Below are positions 8,737-18,252 of a DNA stretch of 64,000 nucleotides, piece by piece. The position numbers and the translations under genes were made by a program. The stretch's first letter is position 1, and every line of letters starts with the position of its first letter. The stretch lies in assembly GCF_013522705.1 (NCBI RefSeq), contig NZ_JAAMRE010000006.1, positions 62,001-126,000 of the forward strand, read 5' to 3'. This DNA is from Pseudomonas lurida (GTDB lineage: Bacteria > Pseudomonadota > Gammaproteobacteria > Pseudomonadales > Pseudomonadaceae). The notes under the pieces were generated by a model. The model saw nothing but the letters and a program-made list of their open reading frames with translations. It ran no database searches and was not told where the DNA came from.

Positions 8737-9095
8737 GTTTTCGCCGTGGCTGGCGCGCCGGCAGCTTGGCCGGCATACAGGCCGCGCGCGAGGTCAATCA
8801 AGTAGCGCGTCTCGGCGGTCATCAATAACAGGTCGGTCTGCACTTCTTCGATCACCATCTCCAGGACGATCAACACGCAAATGGCCGGCGCCATGAACAG
8901 CCAGTGGTAGTAGCACTGGGTAAACAGCGAAGCCACAACCCCGATGATCCACAGCGACAACACCAGGCGCGGTGCGTGTTTTTGCAGGGGAATCCAGAAG
9001 CGCTGCAGCTTCCTGAGTTTGGCGCTGCAGCGCTTTATGGAGTCTTCCAACTGCGTCAGGTCGAGCGCGTTGCGGTGGCGAATAGAGGTAGACAT
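8703..9095 (-). CDS. Small two-span membrane protein, unknown function
   Basis: A 130-residue protein with a helical charged N-terminus (NALDLTQLEDSIKRCSAKLRK), two adjacent membrane spans at about residues 45-80, and an Ala/Arg-rich tail ending RPRAASIAR. I chose the ATG at 9095; upstream in-frame sequence to 9377 is antisense-like and overlaps the small gene before it. It follows the 69-residue gene by 20 bp and lies at the end of a minus-strand run with the response regulator and kinase. Its 3' end overlaps the LysE gene by 34 bp, tail to tail. No family recognised. Confidence 0.72.
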   Translation of the reverse strand: MSTSIRHRNALDLTQLEDSIKRCSAKLRKLQRFWIPLQKHAPRLVLSLWIIGVVASLFTQCYYHWLFMAPAICVLIVLEMVIEEVQTDLLLMTAETRYLIDLARGLYAGQAAGAPATAKTHRPRAASIAR

Positions 9096-9115
9096 GCGTG
9101 CAGTCCGTACGTGAC

Positions 9116-9325
9116 TTACAAAGGTGATGTCGCGGGCTCGGCCAGCGCCCGCGCAGGCAGCACGCGGTTCAGCCAGGCCGGATTGATGGCGTTGACTTGC
9201 ACCCAATCGCCATTGCGCGGCATCCCTTCGCAGCTCTTCAAAGCGATACAGCGCCCTTGTGTGTCCAGCAAGGCGAAGTGGCGATAGCGTTGAACGCCCT
9301 TGAATCCGAAAACGGAGAAGCGCAT
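9116..9325 (-). CDS. 69-residue hypothetical protein downstream of a sensor kinase
   Basis: A short soluble protein starting MRFSVFGFKGVQRYRHFAL, with internal text (RCIALKSCEGMPRNGDWVQV) that looks like a small beta-barrel or SH3-like fold rather than a random reading. The C-terminus is Ala/Pro-rich. The ATG lies 24 bp after the kinase stop, and the next minus-strand gene begins 20 bp further on, so it appears to be the third gene of a four-gene operon. No family recognised; reality rests on codon pattern and context. Confidence 0.62.
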   Translation of the reverse strand: MRFSVFGFKGVQRYRHFALLDTQGRCIALKSCEGMPRNGDWVQVNAINPAWLNRVLPARALAEPATSPL

Positions 9326-9349
9326 GCCTGCACCTGAAGCGGTTGGGTT

Positions 9350-10426
9350 TCAGATAGCGACCAGTTGCTCTGGCCACGTCAGTTCGAACAGGCTGCCGCC
9401 CTGCGTCAGGTTGCGGCAGGTCACGCGGCCTTCATGGGCCAGGGCAATCGCCCGCACCACGGCCAGCCCCAGGCCGCTGCCGCCCTGGGCACGGGAGCGT
9501 GAACTTTCCCCGCGCTGGAACGGCTCAAAGATATGCGCGGCGAATGTTTCATCAATGCCTGGGCCCTCATCCGCGACGCTCAAGGTATTGATGCCGTCCT
9601 GACTGCTCAGGCGCACCGTGACGATGCCCGGGTTCGCATGCCGCTTGAGGTTGTCGAGCATGGCCAGCAACGCCTGGCGAATACGGGCCGGGTCGCAGTG
9701 CACCGGTTGCCTGAGCAACTCCATGTGCAGGGTGAATCCGCAGGCTTGCAGGCCCGGTTCGAACAGGCGAGCGTCTGCTTCGATCTCATCGGCCAGGTCG
9801 GCCCGTTGGATGTGCACGTCGAGGTAGCCGTTGTCGGCCAGGCCTACGACCCGCAGGTCTTCGATCAGCCGCGTCAAGCCTTCCACTTGGCCGAGCAGGC
9901 TGTAGAACTGCGCTTGGTCCGGGGGGAAGACACCTTCGGCCAACCCTTGCAGACGGCCACGCAGGATGGTCAACGGGGTGCGCAGTTCATGGGCAATCGC
10001 GGCGTTCCAGAACGACTGTTCCTGCGCCATGCGCTTGAGCCGTGCGGCCATGCTGTTGAAGTCATCCACCAGCAAGGTGGCCTCGGCCAATGAGCGGTCG
10101 GATGCCGTCGCGCGGGCGTCCAGGTCGCCATCGGCGAGGCGGCGAAGGCTGGCCGCCACCGAGTTCAGGGGCATCAGAATGCGCCGGGACAATTTGATCG
10201 CTACCACCGCACCCACGGCCAGGCCAATCGCCGTGATCAATGCCATCCAGGCCCATTCCACGCCAGTGGGCAGCCACTCATCCACATCAATGTCGGTGGG
10301 TGGCCAGAACGTCCACAGCAGCGCGTAAAACACATAGGAGCCGACGACCGCCAGGGCAATCACACAGAGCACCACGGCGGACATCGACAGAATGATCTGC
10401 CGGCTCAAGCTGTTGGCGATTCTCAT
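9350..10426 (-). CDS. Sensor histidine kinase (two-component)
   Basis: A 358-residue inner-membrane kinase. It has two membrane spans at about residues 10-40 and 58-78 flanking a very short periplasmic loop of about 20 residues, then a HAMP linker (about 79-131). The phosphoacceptor helix AIAHELRTPLT carries His146. The ATPase domain shows N-box MLDNLKRHA, DEGPGID and GGSGLGLAVV. The short loop suggests that the signal is sensed in or at the membrane, BaeS/CpxA-like kinases being much larger outside. The start overlaps the regulator stop by four bases. The pair resembles BaeSR-type systems by sequence style but I cannot name its stimulus. Confidence 0.9.
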   Translation of the reverse strand: MRIANSLSRQIILSMSAVVLCVIALAVVGSYVFYALLWTFWPPTDIDVDEWLPTGVEWAWMALITAIGLAVGAVVAIKLSRRILMPLNSVAASLRRLADGDLDARATASDRSLAEATLLVDDFNSMAARLKRMAQEQSFWNAAIAHELRTPLTILRGRLQGLAEGVFPPDQAQFYSLLGQVEGLTRLIEDLRVVGLADNGYLDVHIQRADLADEIEADARLFEPGLQACGFTLHMELLRQPVHCDPARIRQALLAMLDNLKRHANPGIVTVRLSSQDGINTLSVADEGPGIDETFAAHIFEPFQRGESSRSRAQGGSGLGLAVVRAIALAHEGRVTCRNLTQGGSLFELTWPEQLVAI

Positions 10427-11169
10427 GCATGGCTCCCGAAGCGGTAACCCACACCACGAATGCTCGCCGGAACGCCTTGCAGGCCCAGGTCTTCGATTTT
10501 GCGCCGCAGTTTGCTGATATGGCTGTCGACCGTACGTTCCAGACTATCGCTCTCGGGCGAACACGAAGCGAGCAACTCGGCACGACTGAACACGCGCCTG
10601 GGCGCTTTGGCCAACTGCGCCAGCAACCGGAATTCTGTCGCTGTCAGGCTCAGCGCGTGATTTTGGGTGCCGATCCGCACGCTGACTTCATGGCTGTCGA
10701 CATCGATTTCAAAGGCGTCCACGCGCAGTACGCTTTGCCCGCTGCCGTAGCCCTGGTCGCGGGAACGGCGCAGGACCGCCTGGGTCCTGGCGACCACTTC
10801 GGCCGGGTTGAATGGTTTGACGATGTAGTCGTCGGCACCGATGCGCAGCCCCATCAGCTTGTCCATGTCCTGGTCCTGGGCGGTCAGCATGATCACCGGG
10901 GTATTGCCACGGTGACGGATCTCGGCCAGTACCATCCAGCCATCGAGTTTCGGCATCAGCACGTCCAGCAGCACCAGGTCGGGCTTGAGGGATTGATGCA
11001 GTTCAAGCGCACGCCGCCCATCCAGCGCATGCACGGTCTGAAAGCCGCTGCGCTTGAGGTAGGCCGTCAGGATATCGGCGATTTCGGGTTCGTCTTCGGC
11101 GATCAATATCAGGGCCTGGGGTTTATCGGCGAACCCAGGTGGCGTCGAAATCAGGTGTGCTTCAGTCAT
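10423..11169 (-). CDS. OmpR-family response regulator
   Basis: A 248-residue DNA-binding regulator. The receiver domain (about 20-135) has the acidic pair in IAEDEPE, phosphoacceptor Asp69 (LVLLDVLMPKLDG), Thr in MLTAQD and Lys in DDYIVKPFNP. A winged-helix OmpR/PhoB output domain follows, ending SHISKLRRKIEDLG...SIRGVGYRFG. It is the first gene of the minus-strand operon, overlapping the kinase by ATGA. An N-terminal extension of about 18 residues precedes the receiver; an internal start is possible. Phosphorylation by the adjacent kinase is the expected input. Confidence 0.92.
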   Translation of the reverse strand: MTEAHLISTPPGFADKPQALILIAEDEPEIADILTAYLKRSGFQTVHALDGRRALELHQSLKPDLVLLDVLMPKLDGWMVLAEIRHRGNTPVIMLTAQDQDMDKLMGLRIGADDYIVKPFNPAEVVARTQAVLRRSRDQGYGSGQSVLRVDAFEIDVDSHEVSVRIGTQNHALSLTATEFRLLAQLAKAPRRVFSRAELLASCSPESDSLERTVDSHISKLRRKIEDLGLQGVPASIRGVGYRFGSHA

Positions 11170-11312
11170 GGTCGGCTCGGGGGTGCTGTTCGGTCGTCGC
11201 AGTATGGCTAATTAGCAAGGGCGACGAAGGCTACTGTGCACCACGAGCATGCGCTTTCATGGGAGGTTTTATGGAGAAACGATGGAGAGGCGGGTTTATT
11301 TGCGCACTGGGT

Positions 11313-11424
11313 TCAGTCGATCAGTGCCAACAGATCGGTGTCGCCGACATCCTGCCCGGCCTGGGCCAGCAAGGTTCCACTGGTTGTACGTCGCCAAGCG
11401 TGTGAAATGCTCAATGTGGTTCAT
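11313..11424 (-). pseudogene. DinB-family gene collapsed to its two ends
   Basis: The minus strand from 11424 has AGGA nine bases before ATG and encodes MNHIEHFTRLATYNQWN, a typical opening of DinB-family proteins (about 160 residues). Almost at once, in a different frame, comes TLLAQAGQDVGDTDLLALID and a stop at 11313, a typical DinB C-terminus. About 130 internal codons are missing, with the joint near 11370-11375, so this is an internal deletion. The rest of the 469-bp stretch 11170-11638 holds no other gene that I can support, only the upstream regions of the regulator and the chemoreceptor. Confidence 0.65.
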
Positions 11425-11638
11425 GGTGCCGTGTCCTGGTGCGGCGGCTGACGCCATCATAGAACGTGACGGCGATACCTGCACCCGCCACCTGGGATCG
11501 CGCGCCGGTGGTGGGTTGATCGCTCGATTTCCCGACTACACTCCCCCTTCTACCGATCGTCTCCTTGCCTTCAACTTTGTATCGCGTGGCCGATACGGTT
11601 TATGACCTGCCTGCTTTCCATCTCTATGAGTACGCCCC

Positions 11639-13258
11639 ATGCGCCTGAGAAACCTGAATCTCGCTCCCCGTGCCGCGCTGTTTTTTTCCGCGATCATCGT
11701 CCTGGTCCTGGTACTTGGCGTGATCGCCATTCTGCAGATGGGCAAGTTGCGCGACGCAGAGAAGGATGTGGAGCTCAATTGGATGGCGAGCATCCGGCAA
11801 ACCGCGATGATGAACGCCACAGTGCTGCGCCTGCGTCTGGAAACCCAGCGAGCCGTGGCCGACCCTCAGACAATCCAGAAAACCGTGGCTGACTTCCCTG
11901 GCTACCGTAAGGCCTTCGCCGATGCGTTCTCCGGCTATGAACCGCTTATTTCCGGCGATCAGGAACGGACGCTCTTTCAAACCGCCAAGGCCTCGGCTGA
12001 CGCTTACTCCAAACAGCTGGACGCCCTTGAACCGTTGCTCAAGCAAGGTGACACGGGCGCCATCGTCCAATTGGTCGCCAATGGCATTCGCCCACTGACC
12101 AACGCCATGGAAGGCGAGATCAAGGCCCTCACCGACTACAACAACGAGGGTGCAGAGAAAGCCGGGCAAGCCGCCACGGACACCTTCACCACCGGCACCT
12201 GGCTGGTGATTGCGCTGATCGTGCTGGTGATGGCGATGACCGCCGGCCTCGCGTTCCTGCTGACCCGCAGCATCACCTCGCCCATTGGCGATGCGCTGTC
12301 GGTGGCCGAGCGTATCGCCAACAGCGACCTGTCCAAGGAGGTCAGCGTGCACGGTACGGACGAAGCGGGCCGGCTGTTGAAAGCGTTGTCGCAGATGCAG
12401 ACCAACCTGCGCAACACCATCCTGCAGATTTCCGATTCGTCCGCTCAGTTGGCCTCGGCTTCCGAAGAGATGACCGCCGTCACCGAACAGTCCAGTCGCG
12501 GCCTGGTGTCGCAGAACGATGAAGTGAACCAGGCCGCCACGGCGGTCACCGAAATGAGCGCGGCGGTGGATGAAGTGGCGCGCAACGCCGAATCCGCCGC
12601 CCAGGAATCCAAGCGCAGCCAGGGCTTTACCGAAGTCGGCCTGCAGCGCGTCACGCAGACGCTGCGCTCCATCGAGAAACTCTCCGGCAACGTGGACAAC
12701 ACCAGCGAGCAGATTCAGGGCCTGTCGAACCGCGCCCAAGGCATCAGCAAAGTGGTGGAAGTGATCCGCGCAATTGCCGAGCAGACCAACCTGCTGGCCC
12801 TTAACGCCGCCATCGAGGCTGCACGAGCCGGTGAGCAAGGCCGCGGTTTTGCCGTGGTTGCCGATGAAGTCCGCGCGCTGGCGCACCGCACCCAGGTGTC
12901 GACTCAGGAGATCGAGCAGATGATCGCGGCGATCCAGAACGAATCCGACGACGCGGTCAAGGCCATGGGCACCAGCAAGGAACTGGCCACCGAATCCCTC
13001 GGCGTGGCCCAGGAAGCCAGCAGCTCGCTGGACCAGATTGCGGCGGCAATCATCCAGATCAACGAACGCAACATGTTGATCGCCACCGCCTCGGAAGAAC
13101 AGTCCCATGTGGCGCGTGAGGTGGACCGTAACCTGGTGAGCATCCGCGAGCTCGCGACCCAAAGCGCCGCCGGCGCCAGCCAGACCGCCAGCGCTTGCGG
13201 CGAAATGTCGAAGCTGGCGGCGAACCTGAATCAGCTGGTCAATCGCTTCGTGGTCTGA
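11639..13258 (+). CDS. Methyl-accepting chemotaxis protein, 4-helix-bundle sensor
   Basis: A 539-residue chemoreceptor. Membrane span one lies at about 12-33, a periplasmic domain of about 150 residues with a four-helix-bundle look ([20 protein letters not shown]) follows, then span two at about 187-211 and a HAMP domain ([21 protein letters not shown]). The cytoplasmic signalling region carries the conserved hairpin tip [20 protein letters not shown] and [15 protein letters not shown]. The ligand is unknown. It is transcribed alone and followed by a clear terminator. No CheR-binding pentapeptide is evident at its C-terminus (NQLVNRFVV). Confidence 0.93.
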   Translation: MRLRNLNLAPRAALFFSAIIVLVLVLGVIAILQMGKLRDAEKDVELNWMASIRQTAMMNATVLRLRLETQRAVADPQTIQKTVADFPGYRKAFADAFSGYEPLISGDQERTLFQTAKASADAYSKQLDALEPLLKQGDTGAIVQLVANGIRPLTNAMEGEIKALTDYNNEGAEKAGQAATDTFTTGTWLVIALIVLVMAMTAGLAFLLTRSITSPIGDALSVAERIANSDLSKEVSVHGTDEAGRLLKALSQMQTNLRNTILQISDSSAQLASASEEMTAVTEQSSRGLVSQNDEVNQAATAVTEMSAAVDEVARNAESAAQESKRSQGFTEVGLQRVTQTLRSIEKLSGNVDNTSEQIQGLSNRAQGISKVVEVIRAIAEQTNLLALNAAIEAARAGEQGRGFAVVADEVRALAHRTQVSTQEIEQMIAAIQNESDDAVKAMGTSKELATESLGVAQEASSSLDQIAAAIIQINERNMLIATASEEQSHVAREVDRNLVSIRELATQSAAGASQTASACGEMSKLAANLNQLVNRFVV

Positions 13259-13273
13259 TGCCGTCAGGAAGAT

Positions 13274-13313
13274 CCCAACGGCCCGGCGCCTGCGGGCCTA
13301 TTGGGCATTTTTT
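13274..13313 (+). terminator. Intrinsic terminator after the chemoreceptor gene
   Basis: Inverted repeat CCCAA-CGGCCCG / CGGGCC-TATTGGG followed by CATTTTTT, 15 bp after the stop codon of the plus-strand chemoreceptor gene. Confidence 0.8.
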
Positions 13314-13328
13314 GTGGTGAGCGGGAAT

Positions 13329-13346
13329 GTGGGAGGGGCTTGCCCT
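13329..13346. repeat. Partial REP element
   Basis: GTGGGAGGGGCTTGCCCT, one copy of the REP core with one G missing, about 55 bp before a complete REPIN. It is extragenic, as usual for this repeat class. Confidence 0.6.
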
Positions 13347-13400
13347 AATGCCATTCAGTTAAGGACTCAGATGATCCAGCCCAGGCGATGACTATCAACA

Positions 13401-13501
13401 GTGGGAGGGGGCTTGCCCCCGATGACGGTGTGTCAGTGGCAAATAGGCTGACTGACCCACTGCTATCGGGGGCAAGTCGAATCGTCGCACCGCCCCTCTC
13501 C
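13401..13501. repeat. REPIN (two REP cores in inverted orientation)
   Basis: Begins GTGGGAGGGGGCTTGCCCCC at 13401 and closes with the inverted partner (ATCGGGGGCAAG ... GCACCGCCCCTCTCCC) ending about 13501, so the whole can fold into one long hairpin. Such doublets are mobilised by RAYT transposases in fluorescent pseudomonads; no RAYT gene is in the window. It lies between the 3' ends of the chemoreceptor and treS genes. Confidence 0.8.
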
Positions 13502-13502
13502 C

Positions 13503-15566
13503 CTACATCGGCGTGCTGCTGACCACCCGGAGCGCCAGGCCCTCGTAAGCATCCAGGGTGATGGTAAACGCGCCGTCCTCGGTCAGATCGCCTTCGACCC
13601 GTTCATTGATGATGTCCACCACCGGGCCGGGTGCGATGTTGGGCAGGTGCAGGGTTTCGGTGATGGGCGTGGCGCCGAAGTTCAGCGCGGTGATCTGCGT
13701 GCCCTTACCGGCAGGCAGTTCGTGGACCATGATCAAAAGGCCAGGGTGTTCTACGTCCGGCACCAGGATCTGGCGGCTGGCGGCAATGTCATAGGCGCGG
13801 CGCACCGCGAGGATTTTCTGCAGTTGCGAGGCGAACGATTGCGGGTCCTGCAACTGGTGATTCAGGCTGCCATACAGGCTTCTCGAACGCGGCATCTGGC
13901 CTGCGGACAGTTGCGCTTCCGGGTTCAATTCCACCAGATCGTAAGCACCGCGATGAATCCAGCGGGTATCGCCGTCCTGCATCAGGTGCGCAGCCTCATC
14001 GGCCGCCAGCGGCAGCGCGCCCACCAGATCCCAGCCGGACAACGCAAACACCCCAGGCTGCATCGCGTTGTACATCACCAGCAACAGATGGATCTGCTGG
14101 ATCTGCTGAATATCCGCCGCCGTGATGGCCTCCAGGTCACGAATGCCCAGTGCCGCCGTGATGATACTGACGGTGGTGCAGGACACGCCGTTGGTGACGA
14201 ACTTGAGGTTGTAGGGCGCGTGCTCGCCGGTCAGGCGCTCGTACATCTGCTCACGGATGTGCTCGCGCAGAATGTTGCCGGGGAAGGTCTGGCCCTGGTA
14301 GAGGAAGCTGTCGTGGGCATGCAGGGTCCAGAAGTGCACCAGTTCCAGGGTCAATTCATCGTGGTTCTGCAACGCGTGGATCAACGAACCGGGGTCGATG
14401 CCCTGGCGGTGCATTTCCCGCAGCATCAGGCGCAGGAATTCGGCATCGCCCATCAACAGCGCGTGCTGGTAAGCCGGCCGGGTGATGAAGTCATAGGACA
14501 GGTCGGCGCCGCCGTGGGACATGGAAGCGATGTCATCCACGGTGAGGTTCAGCTCCTGGAAGCTGAAGCCGCCGGCCTTGCGAATCGCGCCGCCGATCAG
14601 CTGGTTACCGGTAATCGACAGCGGGTGGCTCTCGGACCACGCGCCGCCCTCAAGCTTGCGCTCCACACCGAGAAAACCGTTGGCGTCCAGGCGCAGGATC
14701 TTGGCGCCCATCACGTCGATAGCGTGCAACGCATCACCGATGATCATCTGCTGCGCGGCAAACGATGGGTCCAGCCAGTTGAGCGACGGCTGGCCTTCCT
14801 TGAAGTAATGCAGGTACACCCAGCGGCGTGGCTTGCCGTCGACGCCCACCACCACCGGCGTAGCGCTCCAGTCGGTTTCCTTGACGCCGGGCTCAAAGAA
14901 GATCACCCGTTGTAACTGGCCGACGATGTAGTGTTTGTCGCGCAGAGCATCCACCTGCAACGGGCTGAGGTTCTGCGCATCACGCCCCGCCGCCACCTCG
15001 GGCAGCAGCGGCCAGTCTTCTTCGCGGATTTCTACCATGTGGTAGAGGCCGGGGTAGTCTTCGTAAGCCATCTCGGCCAGGCGAAAGTCCGCGCCCTTAC
15101 CGGTGTGGGACGGGATGACGTCATCGATGATCACCGCGTTATGCGCCGCGGCCATGCGCGTCAGCGCCTGCAACTGCGCCTCGGTGCCCAATTGCGGGTC
15201 GATCTCGAAACTGATGCGGTCGAAGTTGCCGTCGATGGTCGGCGTGTGCTGCGTACCGTTCAGGCCTCCGGATTTTTTCAGCGGGCCATTGTGGATGCCC
15301 TGGATACCGATTTTCGACAGTGCATGCCACAGGCTCTCATCCCCCAGTGCCTCCAGCACCGTACCGCCTTCGCGGGTGACGATCGAGGCCGGGTATGCGG
15401 TGAACCAGACCGATGAGAGGGCTGAGGCATCGCGCGGCCGGGTCTGTGCATAGGGCTGTTGCCACAACCGACCTTGCCCCGAATAGAGCTTGGCGCGCTG
15501 ACGCGCCGCGTGCAGCATCGATTGTTCTACCAGCCAGTTCACATGGGTGTTGTCCGCCGCCGTCAT
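13503..15566 (-). CDS. treS: Trehalose synthase (maltose alpha-D-glucosyltransferase), GH13
   Basis: A 687-residue GH13 enzyme interconverting maltose and trehalose. It resembles, from memory, the stand-alone Pseudomonas-type TreS ([40 protein letters not shown]). Catalytic residues are visible: nucleophile Asp294 (LRLDANGF), acid/base Glu338 (FQELNL) and Asp403 (QNHDELT). It lacks the C-terminal maltokinase domain of TreS-Mak fusions and has a beta-sandwich end ([13 protein letters not shown]). The start ATG at 15566 gives the usual N-terminus; 25 further codons upstream are not needed. It stands away from the treY/treZ cluster and convergent with the chemoreceptor. An alpha-amylase-like relative is the alternative. 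Confidence 0.85.
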   Translation of the reverse strand: MTAADNTHVNWLVEQSMLHAARQRAKLYSGQGRLWQQPYAQTRPRDASALSSVWFTAYPASIVTREGGTVLEALGDESLWHALSKIGIQGIHNGPLKKSGGLNGTQHTPTIDGNFDRISFEIDPQLGTEAQLQALTRMAAAHNAVIIDDVIPSHTGKGADFRLAEMAYEDYPGLYHMVEIREEDWPLLPEVAAGRDAQNLSPLQVDALRDKHYIVGQLQRVIFFEPGVKETDWSATPVVVGVDGKPRRWVYLHYFKEGQPSLNWLDPSFAAQQMIIGDALHAIDVMGAKILRLDANGFLGVERKLEGGAWSESHPLSITGNQLIGGAIRKAGGFSFQELNLTVDDIASMSHGGADLSYDFITRPAYQHALLMGDAEFLRLMLREMHRQGIDPGSLIHALQNHDELTLELVHFWTLHAHDSFLYQGQTFPGNILREHIREQMYERLTGEHAPYNLKFVTNGVSCTTVSIITAALGIRDLEAITAADIQQIQQIHLLLVMYNAMQPGVFALSGWDLVGALPLAADEAAHLMQDGDTRWIHRGAYDLVELNPEAQLSAGQMPRSRSLYGSLNHQLQDPQSFASQLQKILAVRRAYDIAASRQILVPDVEHPGLLIMVHELPAGKGTQITALNFGATPITETLHLPNIAPGPVVDIINERVEGDLTEDGAFTITLDAYEGLALRVVSSTPM

Positions 15567-15641
15567 AAGCTTGATACCTGTCGTCGTAAAAAGTGGCTCG
15601 TAAGCATATGAGGGGCACGGGCGCCATTCGTTGCATCGCAA

Positions 15642-16430
15642 TCACGCCAACGCGGGCCCTCCCCCCGTCGCCTGTCGATACTGGCGTGGCGTAAACCCGG
15701 TGGACGCCTTGAACTGCCGCGTGAATGCGCTGTGGTCGGTATAGCCGCACTGCAAGGCCACCTCAGTAATGGGCAGCTCGCTGTGCAGCAGGCGGTGTGC
15801 GTGTTCCAGGCGGACTTTCTGGATCATCTGGCGCGGCGTCAGGTTGAACACCCGCTTGCAGTAGCGCTCCAGCTGGGCCACGGAGATGCCGGCGATGCGC
15901 GTCAGTTCGCCCAGGGTGACACGTCGGCTGAAGTGGCGGCGGATATGCTCATCGACGGCGGCCAGGCGCTGGTAGGCCGGATGGGTTTCGCTGGCCGATT
16001 GCAGGTCAACCGAAATGCCGGCCAGGCCGATGATCGCACCGGCCCGGTTGTACAGCGGCCATTTATGAGTCAGGCACCAGCCCGGTTCGCGACTGCCGTA
16101 CAGGTGCAGCTCCAGCTGGTCTTCCAGCACCAAACCGTCTTCCAGCACCCGTCGATCCTGTTCGGTATACCCCGGTCCCAGCTGCGCGGGGAACACTTCG
16201 GCGCTGGTCTTGCCCAGCAGCGGTCGCAGCTGCCTGAGGCCGCAGCGCTGCACCAGCGTGCGGTTGGCCAGGGCATAGCGCGCCTGAACATCCTTGATAA
16301 AGATCGCGGCGTTGGGGATCACGTCGAGCATCGGCAACAGCTGTGCGGCAGCGCTCACCAATTGTTCGAGGCTGTCGGGGCGACTGGCCGCCTCGCCCTG
16401 GCAAAGGCTCGCAAATGCACTGTGCAGCAT
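15642..16430 (-). CDS. AraC-family regulator with PAS sensor domain
   Basis: About 262 residues. An N-terminal PAS domain (about 35-145; IPNAAIFIKDVQARYALAN, then WPLYNRAGAIIGLAGISVDL) is joined to an AraC DNA-binding domain with two helix-turn-helix units (LGELTRIAGISVAQLERYCKRVF and EVALQCGYTDHSAFTRQFKA). GGAGAG lies before two possible ATGs (16436 and 16430); 16430 has the better spacing. It is divergent from the permease-epimerase-deaminase operon with 184 bp between, so it most likely activates hydroxyproline catabolism, the role of LhpR-type AraC proteins in other pseudomonads. The sensing of hydroxyproline through PAS is inference. Confidence 0.82.
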   Translation of the reverse strand: MLHSAFASLCQGEAASRPDSLEQLVSAAAQLLPMLDVIPNAAIFIKDVQARYALANRTLVQRCGLRQLRPLLGKTSAEVFPAQLGPGYTEQDRRVLEDGLVLEDQLELHLYGSREPGWCLTHKWPLYNRAGAIIGLAGISVDLQSASETHPAYQRLAAVDEHIRRHFSRRVTLGELTRIAGISVAQLERYCKRVFNLTPRQMIQKVRLEHAHRLLHSELPITEVALQCGYTDHSAFTRQFKASTGFTPRQYRQATGGGPALA

Positions 16431-16614
16431 GGTCATCTCTCCGGCGGCGCCTTGGACGCGTAGCAGATTGCCCGATGCCCGACGCACTGTCGAGCCAGGC
16501 AAATTATGCCGATTTCGTCATCGATGGCGGCGCAAAACATCAATCCCCGGCGCGCCGGTGAGTTCACTGTAGACCCCTGCATGCCTCTCCAATAACTCAC
16601 AAGAAGGCGCCGCT

Positions 16615-18240
16615 ATGTCAGGCCAAGGCAAGTTCAAGAAACAGCTCTCACTGATGGACCTTACCTTTATCGGGTTGGGGGCCATCTTCGGTTCGGGCTG
16701 GCTGTTCGCAGCCAGCCATGTGTCCGCGATCGCGGGCCCGGCGGGCATTATTTCCTGGTTGATCGGCGGTTTCGCCGTATTGCTGCTGGGCATCGTCTAC
16801 TGCGAACTGGGCGCCGCCCTGCCCCGCGCCGGCGGCGTGGTGCGCTACCCGGTGTACTCCCACGGCCCGCTGCTGGGCTACCTGATGGGGTTTATCACGC
16901 TGATCGCATTCTCCAGCCTGGTCGCGATTGAAGTGGTCGCGTCGCGTCAATATGCGGCGGCGTGGTTTCCGGAACTGACCCAGGCCGGCTCCAGCAACCC
17001 CACCACCCTGGGCTGGCTGGTGCAGTTCGCGCTGCTGTGTCTGTTCTTCGTGCTCAACTACCGCAGCGTCAAAACCTTCGCCATCGCCAACAACCTGGTG
17101 AGCGTGTTCAAGTTCATCGTGCCGCTGCTGGTGATCGGCGTGTTGTTCAGTTTCTTCAAACCGGGGAATTTCCAGGTGCATGGTTTTGCGCCATTCGGCC
17201 TGTCGGGCATCGAGATGGCGGTGTCGGCCGGCGGGGTGATCTTTGCGTACCTGGGCCTCACGCCGATCATCTCGGTGGCCAGTGAAGTGAAAAACCCGCA
17301 GCGCACCATCCCGATCGCGTTGATCCTTTCGGTGCTGTTATCGACCGCCATCTATGTGCTGCTGCAAACCGCATTCCTGGGCGGCGTGCCCACAGAGATG
17401 CTTGCCGATGGCTGGGCCGGGATCAGCCGGCAACTGGCGTTGCCCTATCGCGACATTGCCCTGGCCTTGGGCGTGGGTTGGCTGGCGTACCTGGTGGTGG
17501 CCGATGCGGTGATCTCCCCCAGCGGCTGCGGCAATATCTACATGAACGCCACGCCGCGCGTGGTGTATGGCTGGGCGCAGACCGGCACGTTCTTCAGGAT
17601 TTTCACGCGTATCGATGAAAAATCCGGCATCCCGCGCCCGGCGCTGTGGCTGACCTTTGGCCTGTCGGTGTTCTGGACCTTGCCGTTTCCGTCCTGGGAG
17701 GCGCTGATCAATGTGGTGTCGGCCGCGCTGATCCTCAGCTACGCCGTGGCCCCGGTGACCGTCGCCGCACTGCGCCGCAACGCACCGCAAATGGCCCGGC
17801 CGTTCCGGGTCAAGGGCATGGCTTTGCTCGGCCCGGTGTCGTTCATCATCGCCGCGCTGATCGTGTACTGGTCGGGCTGGAGCACCGTGTCGTGGCTGCT
17901 CGGCCTGCAAATCCTGATGTTTGCGATCTACCTGCTCTGCGCGCGCTGGGTGCCGACCGCGCACCTCAATCTGGCGCAACAAGTGCGTTCGTCAGCGTGG
18001 CTGATCGGTTTCTACGCGGTGATGATCCTGCTCTCCAAACTCGGCACCTTCGGCGGCATCGGCGCCATCGGTCACCCGCTCGATACGCTGGTGGTCGCGG
18101 CGTGCGCGCTGGGTATCTATTACTGGGGCGCCGCCACCGGCGTGCCGGCGCACCGGGTGCGGCTGGAACAAGAAGCCGATGAAAGCGAAACGATCGACGA
18201 GCACCAAGGCCGACCCGCAATGGCCCCGGCCACGCACTGA
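16615..18240 (+). CDS. APC-family amino acid permease (probable hydroxyproline uptake)
   Basis: A 541-residue inner-membrane transporter with about twelve spans. The N-terminal motif SLMDLTFIGLGAIFGSGWLF is characteristic of amino acid-polyamine-organocation permeases, and ASEVKNPQRTIPIA is the conserved loop. A hydrophilic tail of about 30 residues closes the protein. As the first gene of the epimerase-deaminase-dehydrogenase operon (next start 12 bp after its stop), it probably imports 4-hydroxyproline or a related imino acid. SD AAGAAGGCGCCGCT precedes ATG. Substrate is inferred from context only. Confidence 0.87.
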   Translation: MSGQGKFKKQLSLMDLTFIGLGAIFGSGWLFAASHVSAIAGPAGIISWLIGGFAVLLLGIVYCELGAALPRAGGVVRYPVYSHGPLLGYLMGFITLIAFSSLVAIEVVASRQYAAAWFPELTQAGSSNPTTLGWLVQFALLCLFFVLNYRSVKTFAIANNLVSVFKFIVPLLVIGVLFSFFKPGNFQVHGFAPFGLSGIEMAVSAGGVIFAYLGLTPIISVASEVKNPQRTIPIALILSVLLSTAIYVLLQTAFLGGVPTEMLADGWAGISRQLALPYRDIALALGVGWLAYLVVADAVISPSGCGNIYMNATPRVVYGWAQTGTFFRIFTRIDEKSGIPRPALWLTFGLSVFWTLPFPSWEALINVVSAALILSYAVAPVTVAALRRNAPQMARPFRVKGMALLGPVSFIIAALIVYWSGWSTVSWLLGLQILMFAIYLLCARWVPTAHLNLAQQVRSSAWLIGFYAVMILLSKLGTFGGIGAIGHPLDTLVVAACALGIYYWGAATGVPAHRVRLEQEADESETIDEHQGRPAMAPATH

Positions 18241-18252
18241 TTGGAGCGACTG

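Noticed and set aside
11236..11605. Overlapping short plus-strand frames before the chemoreceptor
   Set aside because: No ribosome site, arginine-rich random composition, and the region is better explained by the DinB remnant on the other strand.
11624..13162. 512-codon minus-strand frame opposite the chemoreceptor
   Set aside because: Fully overlapped by a clear chemoreceptor gene; composition rich in His, Gly and Arg is typical of an antisense shadow.
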